From Achromobacter sp. MYb9 (GTDB lineage: Bacteria; Pseudomonadota; Gammaproteobacteria; Burkholderiales; Burkholderiaceae_B): a DNA stretch of 64,000 nt. Within the stretch, counting starts at the first letter, position 1; each line of letters opens with the position of its first letter. Positions 1 through 8,677 of the stretch are shown piece after piece. Made by a program: the position numbers and the translations under genes. The notes under the pieces were generated by a model, which saw only the letters and a list, made by a program, of their open reading frames with translations, ran no database searches and was not told the DNA's origin. The DNA is taken from NCBI RefSeq assembly GCF_002975275.1, contig NZ_PCOQ01000003.1, forward strand, positions 1-64,000, written 5' to 3'.

Positions 1-15
1 GCAGACTATTCAGGA

Positions 16-474
16 GTGAAGGACGTGCGCAACCCCGTTCTCGCGGCAATACCGACCGGCATCATGGAAGGCCGGTGCCGGCAAAGCGCTCAAGGCAAAC
101 ACGCGATCCTGCATGCTGTGATCTGCGCGGTCCTCGCCAGCTCTCCTTTCCTGCAGATCGAAGCCGCCCATGCCGCCGGCTTCGACTGCAAGGCCGCGAA
201 AACCCATGTCGAACATCTAATCTGCGCCGAACCTTCGCTGTCCAAGCTGGACGATCAGGTGAAGGAGCTTTACGAAAAGATTCAGGCTGAAACCGCTGGC
301 CGTGACGGTGAAACCGGTGAATGGCGCGATCCTGTAGCGAAAGAGCAGACGCAATGGCGCACCACCGTGCGCGACCGTTGCCCCGACGCCGCCTGCCTGA
401 AATCCGCCTACGTGGACCGCATCGCTGCCATGAAAAAGAACTGGGCAGAGGCGCTGGGCCCCGCAGGCAAGTAA
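16..474 (+). CDS. Secreted LprI-like (DUF1311) cysteine-rich protein
   Basis: The 152-residue product carries an N-terminal hydrophobic stretch ending near AHAAG, then the DUF1311/LprI pattern: FDC, LIC, a KEQ..W stretch, and C-PDAACL followed by AY..RIAAM. Four cysteines in this spacing suggest two disulfides in a periplasmic protein. LprI of mycobacteria binds lysozyme, but most members of the family have no tested role, so the function is open. GTG at 16 has an upstream AGGA; ATG at 64 is an alternative, and the long N-terminus makes the start uncertain. A second member of the same family lies at 13706-14389. The upstream neighbour is outside the window. Confidence 0.72.
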   Translation: MKDVRNPVLAAIPTGIMEGRCRQSAQGKHAILHAVICAVLASSPFLQIEAAHAAGFDCKAAKTHVEHLICAEPSLSKLDDQVKELYEKIQAETAGRDGETGEWRDPVAKEQTQWRTTVRDRCPDAACLKSAYVDRIAAMKKNWAEALGPAGK

Positions 475-634
475 TACGCGAAGCCCTCCGGGGTGGTCGA
501 ATTTTGCTATTTAAAAGCATCCTGTCGGCGCTGAAGTAAAAGTGAGCCACCATGTGTCCGATCGCCGGTTCGATGGCGCTGCAGTGATCTCACCAGGCCG
601 AGAGCGAAGCTGCAGCGCGGCTTGCCGATATCGC

Positions 635-687
635 AAATTCCCAATTCAGATGACGCTTTTCTCCCAGAATCCCAACTTGAGTGACGC
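635..687. repeat. Two related terminal-type repeats, IS21-like end remnant
   Basis: The stretch 475-791 holds no convincing gene. Within it, two near-copies follow each other: AATTCCCAATTCAGATGACG and AATCCCAACTTGAGTGACGC (roughly 636-655 and 668-687). Both share the pattern AAT(T)CCCAA...TGACG. Multiple short repeats of this sort are typical of IS21-family termini, where the transposase IstA binds. No istA or istB frame is present, so this would be only an end left behind. The assignment rests on the repeat pattern and is tentative. Confidence 0.35.
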
Positions 688-791
688 AACGGGACCCACG
701 TCAAGCGCCTGACGGGTACTCAACGCCCGTCTGCGCGCCCTGGCGGGCTTCCTGCTAGTGCCGCGGCGGCCGCCTGCGTCGCCTCGCAAAT

Positions 792-1160
792 TCACGCATC
801 TTCTTTCGACAAGAATTGGGTCGAGCAATTGGCGACGACCGCGGCCGCCGAATCCGGCGAAGAGTTCCGCACCGTGGCCACATCCGCGGAGGCCGTCACC
901 TCGAGCGCCCGCATTTGGCTATATACCCCAGCCCAAATGGGCGCGAGATGGATGATGGTGTTGACTGCGTGCCTCTGCTGCGGGTCCTCCAGCCGGTCCT
1001 TCAAGTGCACCAGGTCCTCCTTGTCGAACACCATGAATTCCTGAAAGGGGTGCCAGGTCAGAACCAGTTCATCAGACGGTCGACGGTACTGAAAAATTCG
1101 GCGCACGTCCAAGTTCGAGGCAATTCTGTTCGCCGAGGCAAAGTCCAAGCCCGCGTCTGT
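792..1160 (-). pseudogene. Unrecognised leftward reading-frame remnant
   Basis: A leftward frame stays open from 1193 to a stop at 792 and has a protein-like central part (around LVLTWHPFQEF and HLKDRLEDPQQRHAVN). I do not recognise a family. Its first residues would lie antisense to the PepSY fragment that begins near 1161, so the real 5' part was probably lost at that junction. The opposite strand is also open but looks like a shadow. It could equally be non-coding. Confidence 0.22.
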
Positions 1161-1871
1161 TGGCTTGCTGTCGTCACCGGCGTCATCACGCACAAGAAAA
1201 TCTTCAGCGACTTCTTCACGTTTCGGCCAGGCAAGGGGCAGCGTTCATGGCTAGACGCGCATAACGTCGTCAGCGTCTTGTCCTTGCCGTTTTTCTTGAT
1301 GATCATCTACACCGGGCTGGTCTTCTTCGCCGTGACCTACCTGCCTGCGGCGCGCGACGCGCTGTATGGCACGTCGGCCGCTCAGCGTCAGGAATTCGCG
1401 AAAGAACTGCGGGGGCCGGCGCGCAGCGATCAACCGGTCACAGCACCTAACGTGTCGCTGCCTGCGCTTGCGCAGAGGCTGGAATCCGAATGGGGCGCGG
1501 GACATGTCGCGTCGATGCAGATCATTCACCCTGCGGGTGAATCCCCATACATTGATGTGCGCAGGGCCAGCACGTCCACGCTAAGCGTGCATGAACTGGC
1601 TGCGCGCTTCAGCGCCATCGACGGCGAGCGATTGCCGCTGCCCGAGGCCGCTCCGGCGACGATGCGCGTGCGCAGTACGTTATTCGCGTTGCACGAAGGG
1701 CTTTTCGCCGATTGGTGGCTCCGCTGGCTGTATGTGATTTCGGGGCTGCTCGGCTGTGCCGTGATCGGGACTGGTCTGGTGCTGTGGACCGTCAAGCGGG
1801 GGCAGCAGCATCAACGCCTGCAACCATTTGCTGTCCAGACCGTGTACAGGCACTCCTCGCATGTTTCATAG
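1161..1871 (+). pseudogene. PepSY-associated membrane protein fragment, truncated at both ends
   Basis: From about 1161 the frame reads as the middle of a PepSY-type iron-regulated inner-membrane protein (PiuB-like): GVITHKKIFSDFFTFRPGKG, a transmembrane helix (VLSLPFFLMIIYTGLVFFAV), a periplasmic part, LHEGLFADWWLRWLYVISGL, and another helix ending at LWTVKRG. Family members normally carry about 350-500 residues, with an N-terminal helix and first PepSY region before this point and further helices after it. Both are absent. Homology appears to stop near 1806 and the frame then runs into an unrelated tail. No start codon or ribosome site fits, so this is a gene relic. Confidence 0.7.
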
Positions 1872-1986
1872 ATTTGCACCTACGCCGCCACATTCTGGCT
1901 TGAATCGCAAAACTTGCTTGCACTTACGCGGCACGGCTCAGAACGAAAAACGGATAATCCCCGCCTCTCACACAGAGGATATTGTT

Positions 1987-2589
1987 TTGAAGTTGAAAGC
2001 TGCACTCCTGATTTCCGCCCTCAGCGCCCTGGCCTTCGCACCTGCCCACGCGGCATCGCAACGCTCGGTTGACGCGCGCGCCTTCGACATTGCTGGCGTC
2101 AAGCCCGGCATGGACTACGACGAAGCCCTGGCCGCGGCGGCCAAGAACTTCAACGTTGCCAAGAACCAGATCCGCACCGGCTACGCGACCAACAACGTAG
2201 TCACCGGCACCAAGATGCCGATGAACTTCAGCTACAGCAAAGACGGTGTCGAGCTGTCCGTGCACTTCGAGCCGCGCCTGCCGGTCGACAAGAATCGCCC
2301 GCTGGTGGTGTCGCAGATCAACTATGAACTGCCCTGGAGCCCTGCCAACCGCGACGCCATGGCCGAGGCCGCGCTGCAGAAGTACGGCAAGCAGTCCAAC
2401 TTCCCCAGCACGCTGCCCATGCAGTGGTGCGAAAAGCCCAGCTCCAATCCAGGCATGGGCTGCTCGAGCGACATGTCGCAGGCCGTGCTGAACTACTCGG
2501 GCGTCAGCCTCAAGCTGTACGACCCCGCGCCGACCAATGCACGCATCCAGTTCATGGATAACTCACAGACGCGCAAACCCAGCTTCTGA
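1987..2589 (+). CDS. Small secreted protein of unknown function
   Basis: TTG at 1987 is preceded by AGAGGA about eight bases upstream and starts a clean signal peptide (LKLKAALLISALSALAFA, cleavage after AHA). The mature part, about 175 residues, contains a motif like GVKPGMDYDEALA near its start, typical of small periplasmic proteins where a short helix-turn repeat follows the signal peptide. Two cysteines occur near the C-terminus (QWCEKP and GMGCSSD), which may pair. I do not recognise a named family. An open frame extends upstream to 1828 but has no signal-peptide logic. It converges with the ABC operon ending at 2675. Confidence 0.62.
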   Translation: MKLKAALLISALSALAFAPAHAASQRSVDARAFDIAGVKPGMDYDEALAAAAKNFNVAKNQIRTGYATNNVVTGTKMPMNFSYSKDGVELSVHFEPRLPVDKNRPLVVSQINYELPWSPANRDAMAEAALQKYGKQSNFPSTLPMQWCEKPSSNPGMGCSSDMSQAVLNYSGVSLKLYDPAPTNARIQFMDNSQTRKPSF

Positions 2590-2674
2590 TCTCACCCCAG
2601 GTTCTGAAACCGGGAAGAAGTGATCGTGCCTGGTGTTGGTTTGCACTGAAAACTGATGTCGAAGTTCAGGGGCC

Positions 2675-3487
2675 TCAGGATTGTTCGCCGCGCGCGGTCC
2701 CTTCCCAGAACACCACTCGGCGATGCAGCCGGCGCATGAACAGCGAGCCGGTGAGCCCGATGGCGGCAAGCAGCGCCACGCCGGCGAACATGGTGGCCAG
2801 GCTCATGCTGACCGACGCCGAGGCGATGAGATAGCCCAGGCCGCGCTGCGCCGAGAGGAATTCGCCGACCACGGCGCCGATCAGGGCGAGAGAGACGCCG
2901 ATCTGCAGCCCGGAAAAGATGTCGCCAGCGGCGGCGGGAAGCTTCACGTGCAGGAGGAGGTAGCGGCGGCTGGCGCAGAAGGCGCGGCAGGCGTCCAGCA
3001 ATTCCGGATCGGTACGCTTGATGCCATTGACCGTGTTCACGAACAGCGGAAAGAAGCAGACGAGCGCGACCAGCACGACCTTCGACGCCATGCCGAAACC
3101 GAACCACACGAGGATGATAGGACCCAACGCCACCTTCGGCATTGCCTGCAAGCCCAGGAATACCGGATAGCAGAAGCGCTCGAAGGTGCGCGATTCGGCC
3201 AGCAACGCGCCGAACACGATCGCCAGGCCGCATCCGAGGGCATAGCCGCTGACGGCCTCGGCAAGGGTGGCGCCGATGTGCGGCCAGAGGGAGCCGGTGG
3301 CAAACCCTTGCGCCAGGGCGTCGAACACGGCGCCAGGCCGGGGCAGCAGATAGTCCGGGATGGCGAAGATCTCGATCGCTGCGTGCCAGAGGCCGATCAG
3401 GACCGCGAGGCTGATGAGGGGGTAGATCGGGGCGGGCAGGCGCGGGGCCCGCGCCGGCCGGGAGGCGGAAGCGGAGGTATCAGGCAT
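2675..3487 (-). CDS. ABC importer permease, nitrate/sulfonate/taurine type (system 1)
   Basis: This 270-residue inner-membrane protein has about six hydrophobic segments and the BPD_transp_1 coupling loop (EAA-like motif around DACRAFCASRRYLLLHVKLP, residues 165-184), the hallmark of SsuC/TauC/NrtB-type permeases. It would form the membrane channel with the ATPase at 3480-4241 and the binding protein at 5548-6651. Its start overlaps the ATPase gene by eight bases, so the two are translationally coupled. It is the last gene of the leftward operon. The substrate cannot be read from the permease; family members carry sulfonates, nitrate, pyrimidine precursors and aromatic acids. Confidence 0.9.
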   Translation of the reverse strand: MPDTSASASRPARAPRLPAPIYPLISLAVLIGLWHAAIEIFAIPDYLLPRPGAVFDALAQGFATGSLWPHIGATLAEAVSGYALGCGLAIVFGALLAESRTFERFCYPVFLGLQAMPKVALGPIILVWFGFGMASKVVLVALVCFFPLFVNTVNGIKRTDPELLDACRAFCASRRYLLLHVKLPAAAGDIFSGLQIGVSLALIGAVVGEFLSAQRGLGYLIASASVSMSLATMFAGVALLAAIGLTGSLFMRRLHRRVVFWEGTARGEQS

Positions 3488-4241
3488 GGCTCGTGAAGTG
3501 GCGGCGCAGGTGATGGCAGGCGGTGTTGAAGTCGGCGTGACCTAGGGTGTCGGGCGTCCGGGGACGGGTGAGACCGGGCCGGTAGTCTTCCACGATGCGT
3601 CCGGGGCGGGGCGACAACACCAGGATGCGGTCGGCCAGGAAGACGGCTTCGGGGATGCTGTGGGTGATGAAAAGCACCGATTTGCGCTGCTGGCTCCAGA
3701 TCCGCTGCAGCTCGAGCGTCAATGCCTCGCGCGTGAGCGCGTCCAGTGCGGCGAAGGGCTCGTCCATCAGGAGCAGGGCCGGGTCGGCCAGCAGCATGCG
3801 GGCGATACCCACGCGCTGCTGCATGCCGCCGGACAACTCGTGCGGATAGTTCGCGGCGTAGCGTTCCAGGCCAACGAGCGTCAGCAGTTCCTGGGCGCGC
3901 ACGCGCGCCGCTTGTGCCGGCAGCCCAAGCGTGGCCGCGGGCAGCAGCACGTTCTGCGCCACCGTGCGCCAGGGCAGCAGGTTGGGCTTCTGGAACACCA
4001 CCCCGGTGCGGCGGCTGGGGCCGGCGATCTCTTCGCCCGCCAGCGTGAGCTGGCCGGCGGTGGGCCGGATCAGCCCCGCCGCGAGCTTGGCCAGCGTCGA
4101 CTTGCCGCATCCGGACGGTCCCAGCACCGCCACGAACTCGCCCTCGGCAAGCGTCAGGTCGATGGGACCCAGCGCGTCGAGGGTGCCACGGCGGGTGCGG
4201 TAGGAGAGGCTCACACCCTCCAGCTTGAGGTCCTGCGTCAT
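3480..4241 (-). CDS. ABC importer ATPase, SsuB/TauB type (system 1)
   Basis: The 253-residue cytoplasmic ATPase shows Walker A GPSGCGKST (41-49), the Q-loop VVFQKPN (81-87), the signature LSGGMQQR (136-143) and Walker B LLLMDEP (156-162), followed by a D-loop. The pattern belongs to the nitrate/sulfonate/bicarbonate import subfamily. I chose ATG at 4241 because it forms an ATGA overlap with the stop of the hydrolase gene upstream; the frame stays open further but without sense. It powers uptake with the adjacent permease. A second, non-identical ATPase of the same family lies at 11560-12315 in the same operon. Confidence 0.92.
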   Translation of the reverse strand: MTQDLKLEGVSLSYRTRRGTLDALGPIDLTLAEGEFVAVLGPSGCGKSTLAKLAAGLIRPTAGQLTLAGEEIAGPSRRTGVVFQKPNLLPWRTVAQNVLLPAATLGLPAQAARVRAQELLTLVGLERYAANYPHELSGGMQQRVGIARMLLADPALLLMDEPFAALDALTREALTLELQRIWSQQRKSVLFITHSIPEAVFLADRILVLSPRPGRIVEDYRPGLTRPRTPDTLGHADFNTACHHLRRHFTSHA

Positions 4242-5551
4242 GCGGCGGCCTCGCGCAGAAAGCGTTGCACGGCGGCCCAGGCGGCACGGCTGGCCTGGGC
4301 ATTGGCCAGCGCCGTTCCGCCGCCGTCGAGGACGATGCCGGCCACCGGGTGCGGTTTCGCGATGAGCGTGGCGGGCACGTGCGGCACGCCCAGCGCGTGG
4401 CCCGCGCCCACACACCGGACGTGCTCGACCGGCCAGCGGTGTTCATGGCGGTAGAGGGTCTGGGCGATCTCCTCGGCATAGGCGGACGAGGGCCAGAAGC
4501 CGTCGTCCGTGCCCGACACCAGCATCACGGGGCCGGCGATGCGCTCGACGGGGATGCGCGCGGCCGCGACGCTAGTCGCATCGCGGTGAGCGCTCACGAA
4601 CGCGGGCGCCTGCCGCACGGGCGCGGTGCCGGCGTCGCGGGCTTCGAACGCTGCCCAGTCCGCTTGGGGATTGCTGTCCCACACACTGCGCAGCGGTTCG
4701 CCGCGCCAGGTCCAGGCGGGCTCGCCCGGGAGCTGGCCGGGACGGCCGGCCCGCAGCGTGCCGTGCACCACCGAGCTCGGCACGTAGGCGATGACCGCGG
4801 AGACAAGATCTGGGAACCGCGCGCCGAGCAGCAACGACAGCTCCCCGCCGCGCGACTGGCCGGTCAGCGCCAAGAAACCCCTGGCGGGTTTCAGGTGGGC
4901 ATGGACCCAGCGCAGCGCCGTTTCGAAGTACTCCAGCGGGGTGTCGGAGATGTGATCCGGACGGCCTGGGGATTTGAAGTAGCCGAGCGCAATGGCCTCG
5001 TAGCCGTGCGCGGCGTACAGGGCCGCACGTTGACGGGCCACGCCGCCGCCTGATCCGTTGAACACGACGATCACCGGGTGCGGTCCGGGGCTGGCGGGCA
5101 CGTAGCGGGTGCCGGACAGGCCGCCGCCCAGCTCGATCTGTGTGACGCCATCCGCCTCGAAGCGCTGTACCAATTGCGCCTGCAAGGATATCGGGCCGGC
5201 GCGCAGCGTCAACGCGAGCGTGACCGCCGTTGTCGCGTCGCTGTGCTGCGGCGCCGTGGGCGCCTCCACCCGCCGCAGCGCCCACGCCACGGCCATGGCG
5301 TCCGGCACCGTCCAGTCACCGGCGCGCGGCGCCTGGGCATCCAGGTCCAGCACGCCGTTGGCGCCGACCTCGAATTCGGCGGCCGCTTGCCACAGGCTGC
5401 CGTCCGGATGCCTCATGCGGGCCTCCAGGCGCGCCGGGCCGGCCGGCAGGCCACGGGCCACGATGGTCCGCGGCACGTCGATCAGGGCGTCCTCGGGAGT
5501 GACGCGCAGGGTGGGCGCCGCGGGGGCGCCGCTCGCCAGCTCGCGGCTCAT
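4238..5551 (-). CDS. BAAT-type acyl-CoA thioester hydrolase/acyltransferase
   Basis: The 437-residue protein has the two-part layout of the acyl-CoA thioesterase/bile-acid-CoA:amino-acid N-acyltransferase family. An N-terminal beta-sandwich (about 15-125) is followed by an alpha/beta-hydrolase domain (about 145-430). The nucleophile elbow reads GQSRGG with Ser233; Asp349 or Asp350 (SGTDDGFWP) and His385 (GAGHALG) complete a plausible triad. Cys at the nucleophile favours amino-acid conjugation and Ser favours hydrolysis, so a thioesterase is likelier. It has no signal peptide. Four-base overlaps couple it to the binding-protein gene before it and the ATPase gene after it, which is unusual for this family. 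Confidence 0.82.
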   Translation of the reverse strand: MSRELASGAPAAPTLRVTPEDALIDVPRTIVARGLPAGPARLEARMRHPDGSLWQAAAEFEVGANGVLDLDAQAPRAGDWTVPDAMAVAWALRRVEAPTAPQHSDATTAVTLALTLRAGPISLQAQLVQRFEADGVTQIELGGGLSGTRYVPASPGPHPVIVVFNGSGGGVARQRAALYAAHGYEAIALGYFKSPGRPDHISDTPLEYFETALRWVHAHLKPARGFLALTGQSRGGELSLLLGARFPDLVSAVIAYVPSSVVHGTLRAGRPGQLPGEPAWTWRGEPLRSVWDSNPQADWAAFEARDAGTAPVRQAPAFVSAHRDATSVAAARIPVERIAGPVMLVSGTDDGFWPSSAYAEEIAQTLYRHEHRWPVEHVRCVGAGHALGVPHVPATLIAKPHPVAGIVLDGGGTALANAQASRAAWAAVQRFLREAAA

Positions 5552-6651
5552 GGCTGGGCCTTTGCCTTGGCGCGCACGGCATCGGCGTCGAACGCGTTGA
5601 TGCGGGGCAGCAGATCGTTGGTGAAGAGTTTGTCGATAGGCACGTCCGCGCTCGGATATTCGCCCGCGTCGGCCATCGCCTTGATGCCGGCTCGGATCGC
5701 GGCGAGATCGTACTGACCTGGCACGCGGGGAGCGCCCGCGGGCGTGTACAGCACGCGCCGCAGGCGGCGGGAGAGGAGCGTGGTCGCGTCCTTGAGCGCG
5801 CGGGCTTCGTCGCCCTCCGGCTTGGCCTGCGGATTGGCTTTCCAGAACGCGCGCACGCAGAACGTCGGATTGGCCTCGCAGGCGATCTGGCCTTTTGTGT
5901 AGGCGCGCGCGAAGCGTTCCAGTAGTTGCGGGTTGTCCCGTAGCGTGTCCAGGTGCGCGATGAAGCCGTTGCCCGCCGTTTCCCCGAACACGGCCGGGTA
6001 CGCGACGCGGCGGATCGGCGTGCCCGACATCTCCAGCATGTCGTTCCAGCTGCTGTTGAAGTTCAGTGCGTCGACCTGATGGTTGCGCAGCGCGTGGAAG
6101 CCGGCAGCCAGGGCACCCACGGCCACGAACTCGACGTCCTTGCCGGGAGTCAGGCCGGCCGTGCGCAGCGCGGCGCGTCCTCCGGGGATCGTGCCCCAGG
6201 TGAGCGCGCCCACGCCGATCTTCTTGTTGCGCAGGTCGGCGAGTGTCTTGATGGGACCGTCCGCGAGCACGGCGAACTCCATGGTCGTGGCCGGCACGCC
6301 GTTATAGAAGTACTTGAGCGGCAGGGGATCCTTGCCGCCGAAGGTGCTGGATATGACCGGCTCCGAGGTCGGGTAACCGACCGTCACCCGCTTGTTCGCG
6401 ACCTGCGGAAGCAGGGCGCCGGCGCCCTGGAACACGATGGTCTTGACCTCCAGGTTCTCTTCCTTGAAGAAGCCCAGCGCTTCGGCGGCCGCGTAGGGCG
6501 CGCCATCGTGCACCGCGGGCGGGATGGCCAGCGCCACCGTGAATTCGTCGGCCGCCTGCGCGGACAGGCCCGCGCACGACAGGGCCAGCGCCGCGGCCAG
6601 ACGGGCGTGGCGGGGAACCGCGTGGAGGCGGTGTTGCGTGGAATGAGGCAT
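5548..6651 (-). CDS. Periplasmic binding protein, NMT1/SsuA-like (system 1)
   Basis: The 367-residue protein has an extended n-region, a hydrophobic core (LAAALALSCAGLSAQA) and a cleavage site near AQA-ADEF. The mature part contains phrases typical of NMT1/THI5-like binding proteins: AAAEALGFFKEENLEV, an LRNKKIGV block, and a central Gly/Ala-rich hinge. It would deliver substrate to the permease and ATPase downstream. Start ATG at 6651 follows GGATTCTCCCC. It is separated from its transporter genes by the BAAT-type hydrolase and lies just after the acyl-CoA ligase, which suggests its ligand is an acid that becomes a CoA ester; that is inference. Confidence 0.86.
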   Translation of the reverse strand: MPHSTQHRLHAVPRHARLAAALALSCAGLSAQAADEFTVALAIPPAVHDGAPYAAAEALGFFKEENLEVKTIVFQGAGALLPQVANKRVTVGYPTSEPVISSTFGGKDPLPLKYFYNGVPATTMEFAVLADGPIKTLADLRNKKIGVGALTWGTIPGGRAALRTAGLTPGKDVEFVAVGALAAGFHALRNHQVDALNFNSSWNDMLEMSGTPIRRVAYPAVFGETAGNGFIAHLDTLRDNPQLLERFARAYTKGQIACEANPTFCVRAFWKANPQAKPEGDEARALKDATTLLSRRLRRVLYTPAGAPRVPGQYDLAAIRAGIKAMADAGEYPSADVPIDKLFTNDLLPRINAFDADAVRAKAKAQP

Positions 6652-6689
6652 GGGGAGAATCCTGTGTGTGTCTTGTTCGGGGGGGCGCG

Positions 6690-8225
6690 TCAGTGCGCGG
6701 CGGGGGCAGCGACGCGCGCCGCGGCGTCGCGCAGCAATGCGGCCCGATCGATCTTGTTCGTGCCGGCCAGGGGCAATGTCGGCAGGAACCAGATATGGCG
6801 GGGATGCTGATACGCCGGGGCGTGTGTCAGTGCGTATTGCTTCAGGGCGCCGGCATCGGCACGGGCGCCTTCGCGCAGGACGACATAGGCAACCGGCTTG
6901 GCGCCCTTGATGTCGTCCTCGACCGGCACGACGCAGGCCTGCTGCACGTCGGGGTGGCCCTCGAGCATGCGTTCGACCTCGCCGGGGAAGATGTTCTCGC
7001 CGCCGCAGACGAACATGTCGTCGCGCCGGCCCACGAAAGTGTAGAAACCCTGCGCGTCGCGGCTGAAGACGTCGCCCGTGCGGTAGTAGCCATCGGAGGT
7101 GATCGGCGAGGGCAGGTCGGGCCGCGCGTGATAGCCCAGCATCAGGCCCGGACTGCGCAGTTCGAGCATGCCGGTGTTCTCGGCCTCTTCCGGCCCGCGC
7201 GTGAGCCGCACATCCACGGCCGGATGCGGATAGCCGACCGACAGCGGCGGGGTGGGGATCCCCTCGGGGTGCGGCCCGAACACGACCGGGCCGCCCTCCG
7301 TGGTGCCATAGGCGTTGATGACGCGGGCATTCGGGAACAACGCGCGAATCAGGGCGAGCAGGCTCGCGCTCACCGGGGCGGAGCCCATACGGATCGCGCG
7401 TACCGATGAGAGATCCGTGGCCGCCAGCAGCGCATGCTCGCGCAGCATCATCGCGATCATGGGCGGCACCGCGGTGAGCCAGGTGGCGCGCCAGCGGGAG
7501 ATCGCCTCGATGTACAGGCGAGCGTCGAACTGCGGCAGGAGGACCGCGGTGGCGCGGCAGGCGAGCGCCAGGAATGCGAGCGCGAGCGCATTCATGTGAT
7601 AGAGCGGCGCGGCGATCAGGGTGCGCTCGCGATCGAGCGGCGTGGCCGCCTGGCGCGTGCGCACGGTCCAGCGCTGGCCGGCGTGCGACAGCCGCACACC
7701 CTTGGGCTTGCCCGTGGAGCCGGAGGTGTACAGCATCAGGGCGACGTCATCCGCCTGGGGTTGCCACGCCGGCTGGCCGCCGGGCGCGAGAAACGCCTCC
7801 CAGTCGTCGCCGTCGAGCGCGACGCCGGCCACGCCCTCGGGCAGGACCGGGGCGCGCGCGGCATCGTGAAACACGAGGCGCGCGCCGCTGTCGGCGAGCA
7901 CGTAGGCGATCATCGCCGGGGGAAACTTGAAGTTCACCGGCACCGCGACGAGGCCGGCGCGCATGATGCCGCACAGGACAGCGAGATAGCGGGGGGAATT
8001 GGCGGCCAGCACGGCGATCCGCTCTCCCGGCGCATAGCCGCGTCCGCGCAGGCCCTGGGCCACGCCCTCGGCCATGGCCGCGAACTCGTTGCGACTGACG
8101 GCCAGCGCGCCGCCCGTGTCGTCCAGGCCGATCAGCGCGATGTCGCTGCCGTCCGCCTGCCCGATCGGGCCGGAGAGCTCGCCGAGGTTGCGCAGGTCAA
8201 CGCGGGCGATGTCCAGTGCGGTCAT
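6690..8225 (-). CDS. AMP-dependent acyl/aryl-CoA ligase
   Basis: The 511-residue enzyme is an adenylate-forming ligase of ANL class I. It shows the phosphate loop YTSGSTGKPKG (166-176), the YGTTEGG motif, YRTGDVF, and the C-terminal catalytic lysine region LAGTNKIDR (Lys491). It should activate a carboxylic acid with ATP and then CoA. No carrier-protein domain is attached, so this is a stand-alone catabolic ligase and not a peptide synthetase. Start ATG at 8225 follows AGGAGC. Its neighbours (two thioesterases and two importers) point to uptake and CoA activation of an aromatic or aliphatic acid, but the acid is not identifiable. Confidence 0.88.
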   Translation of the reverse strand: MTALDIARVDLRNLGELSGPIGQADGSDIALIGLDDTGGALAVSRNEFAAMAEGVAQGLRGRGYAPGERIAVLAANSPRYLAVLCGIMRAGLVAVPVNFKFPPAMIAYVLADSGARLVFHDAARAPVLPEGVAGVALDGDDWEAFLAPGGQPAWQPQADDVALMLYTSGSTGKPKGVRLSHAGQRWTVRTRQAATPLDRERTLIAAPLYHMNALALAFLALACRATAVLLPQFDARLYIEAISRWRATWLTAVPPMIAMMLREHALLAATDLSSVRAIRMGSAPVSASLLALIRALFPNARVINAYGTTEGGPVVFGPHPEGIPTPPLSVGYPHPAVDVRLTRGPEEAENTGMLELRSPGLMLGYHARPDLPSPITSDGYYRTGDVFSRDAQGFYTFVGRRDDMFVCGGENIFPGEVERMLEGHPDVQQACVVPVEDDIKGAKPVAYVVLREGARADAGALKQYALTHAPAYQHPRHIWFLPTLPLAGTNKIDRAALLRDAAARVAAPAAH

Positions 8226-8237
8226 GCCGGCTCCTGT

Positions 8238-8660
8238 TTACGCACGCGGCGTGGCGTAGACGCCGCGGCCGCTGGCCACGAGCTTGCCGTCGGCATCGAA
8301 CACCTGGGCTTCCGCCACCGAGATCTGGCCACCGAACTTGATCACCTTGCCATGGGCGCGCAGGTCGCCAGGGCCGGCGGGACGGTGATAGTCCACGCGC
8401 AGGTCAATGGTGGGCACGCCCCGGCCTGTCTGCGACACGAGCGCCCAGTCGGCCGTGAGGTCGACCAGCGCGGCGAGGATGCCGCCATGCGTGTAGCGCT
8501 TTTCGGCGTTCACGACCCATTCTTCGCGCCAGCGCGCGGTGAGTTCGACCTCACCTTCGCGCACGGCCTGGACTTCAAGGCCGAGCCATTGATGGTAAGG
8601 GCCGCGCAGCAGGCGTGCCTGAATGTCGGCGGCGGTGGGCAGGGTTGGGGTTTCGCTCAT
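8238..8660 (-). CDS. Hotdog-fold acyl-CoA thioesterase (PaaI/YdiI-like)
   Basis: The 140-residue protein fits the single-domain PaaI-type hotdog thioesterase: HQWLGLEV near the start, the loop YTHGGILAALVDLTADWA around the central helix (residues 56-73, where the catalytic acid normally sits) and the strand RVDYHRPA. Such enzymes release free acid and CoA from aromatic or medium-chain acyl-CoA. ATG at 8660 is chosen because a strong AGGAGT lies about seven bases upstream; the frame continues upstream without meaning. It follows the ligase partner in reverse order and may rescue stalled CoA esters. Confidence 0.86.
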   Translation of the reverse strand: MSETPTLPTAADIQARLLRGPYHQWLGLEVQAVREGEVELTARWREEWVVNAEKRYTHGGILAALVDLTADWALVSQTGRGVPTIDLRVDYHRPAGPGDLRAHGKVIKFGGQISVAEAQVFDADGKLVASGRGVYATPRA

Positions 8661-8677
8661 GATGGAACTCCTTGGAT

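Noticed and set aside
816..1160. Rightward extension of the PepSY fragment as a full gene
   Set aside because: Upstream residues show no PepSY features; homology begins near 1161.
6690..8225. Adenylating enzyme as part of a peptide synthetase
   Set aside because: No carrier or condensation domain adjoins; a stand-alone acyl-CoA ligase fits.
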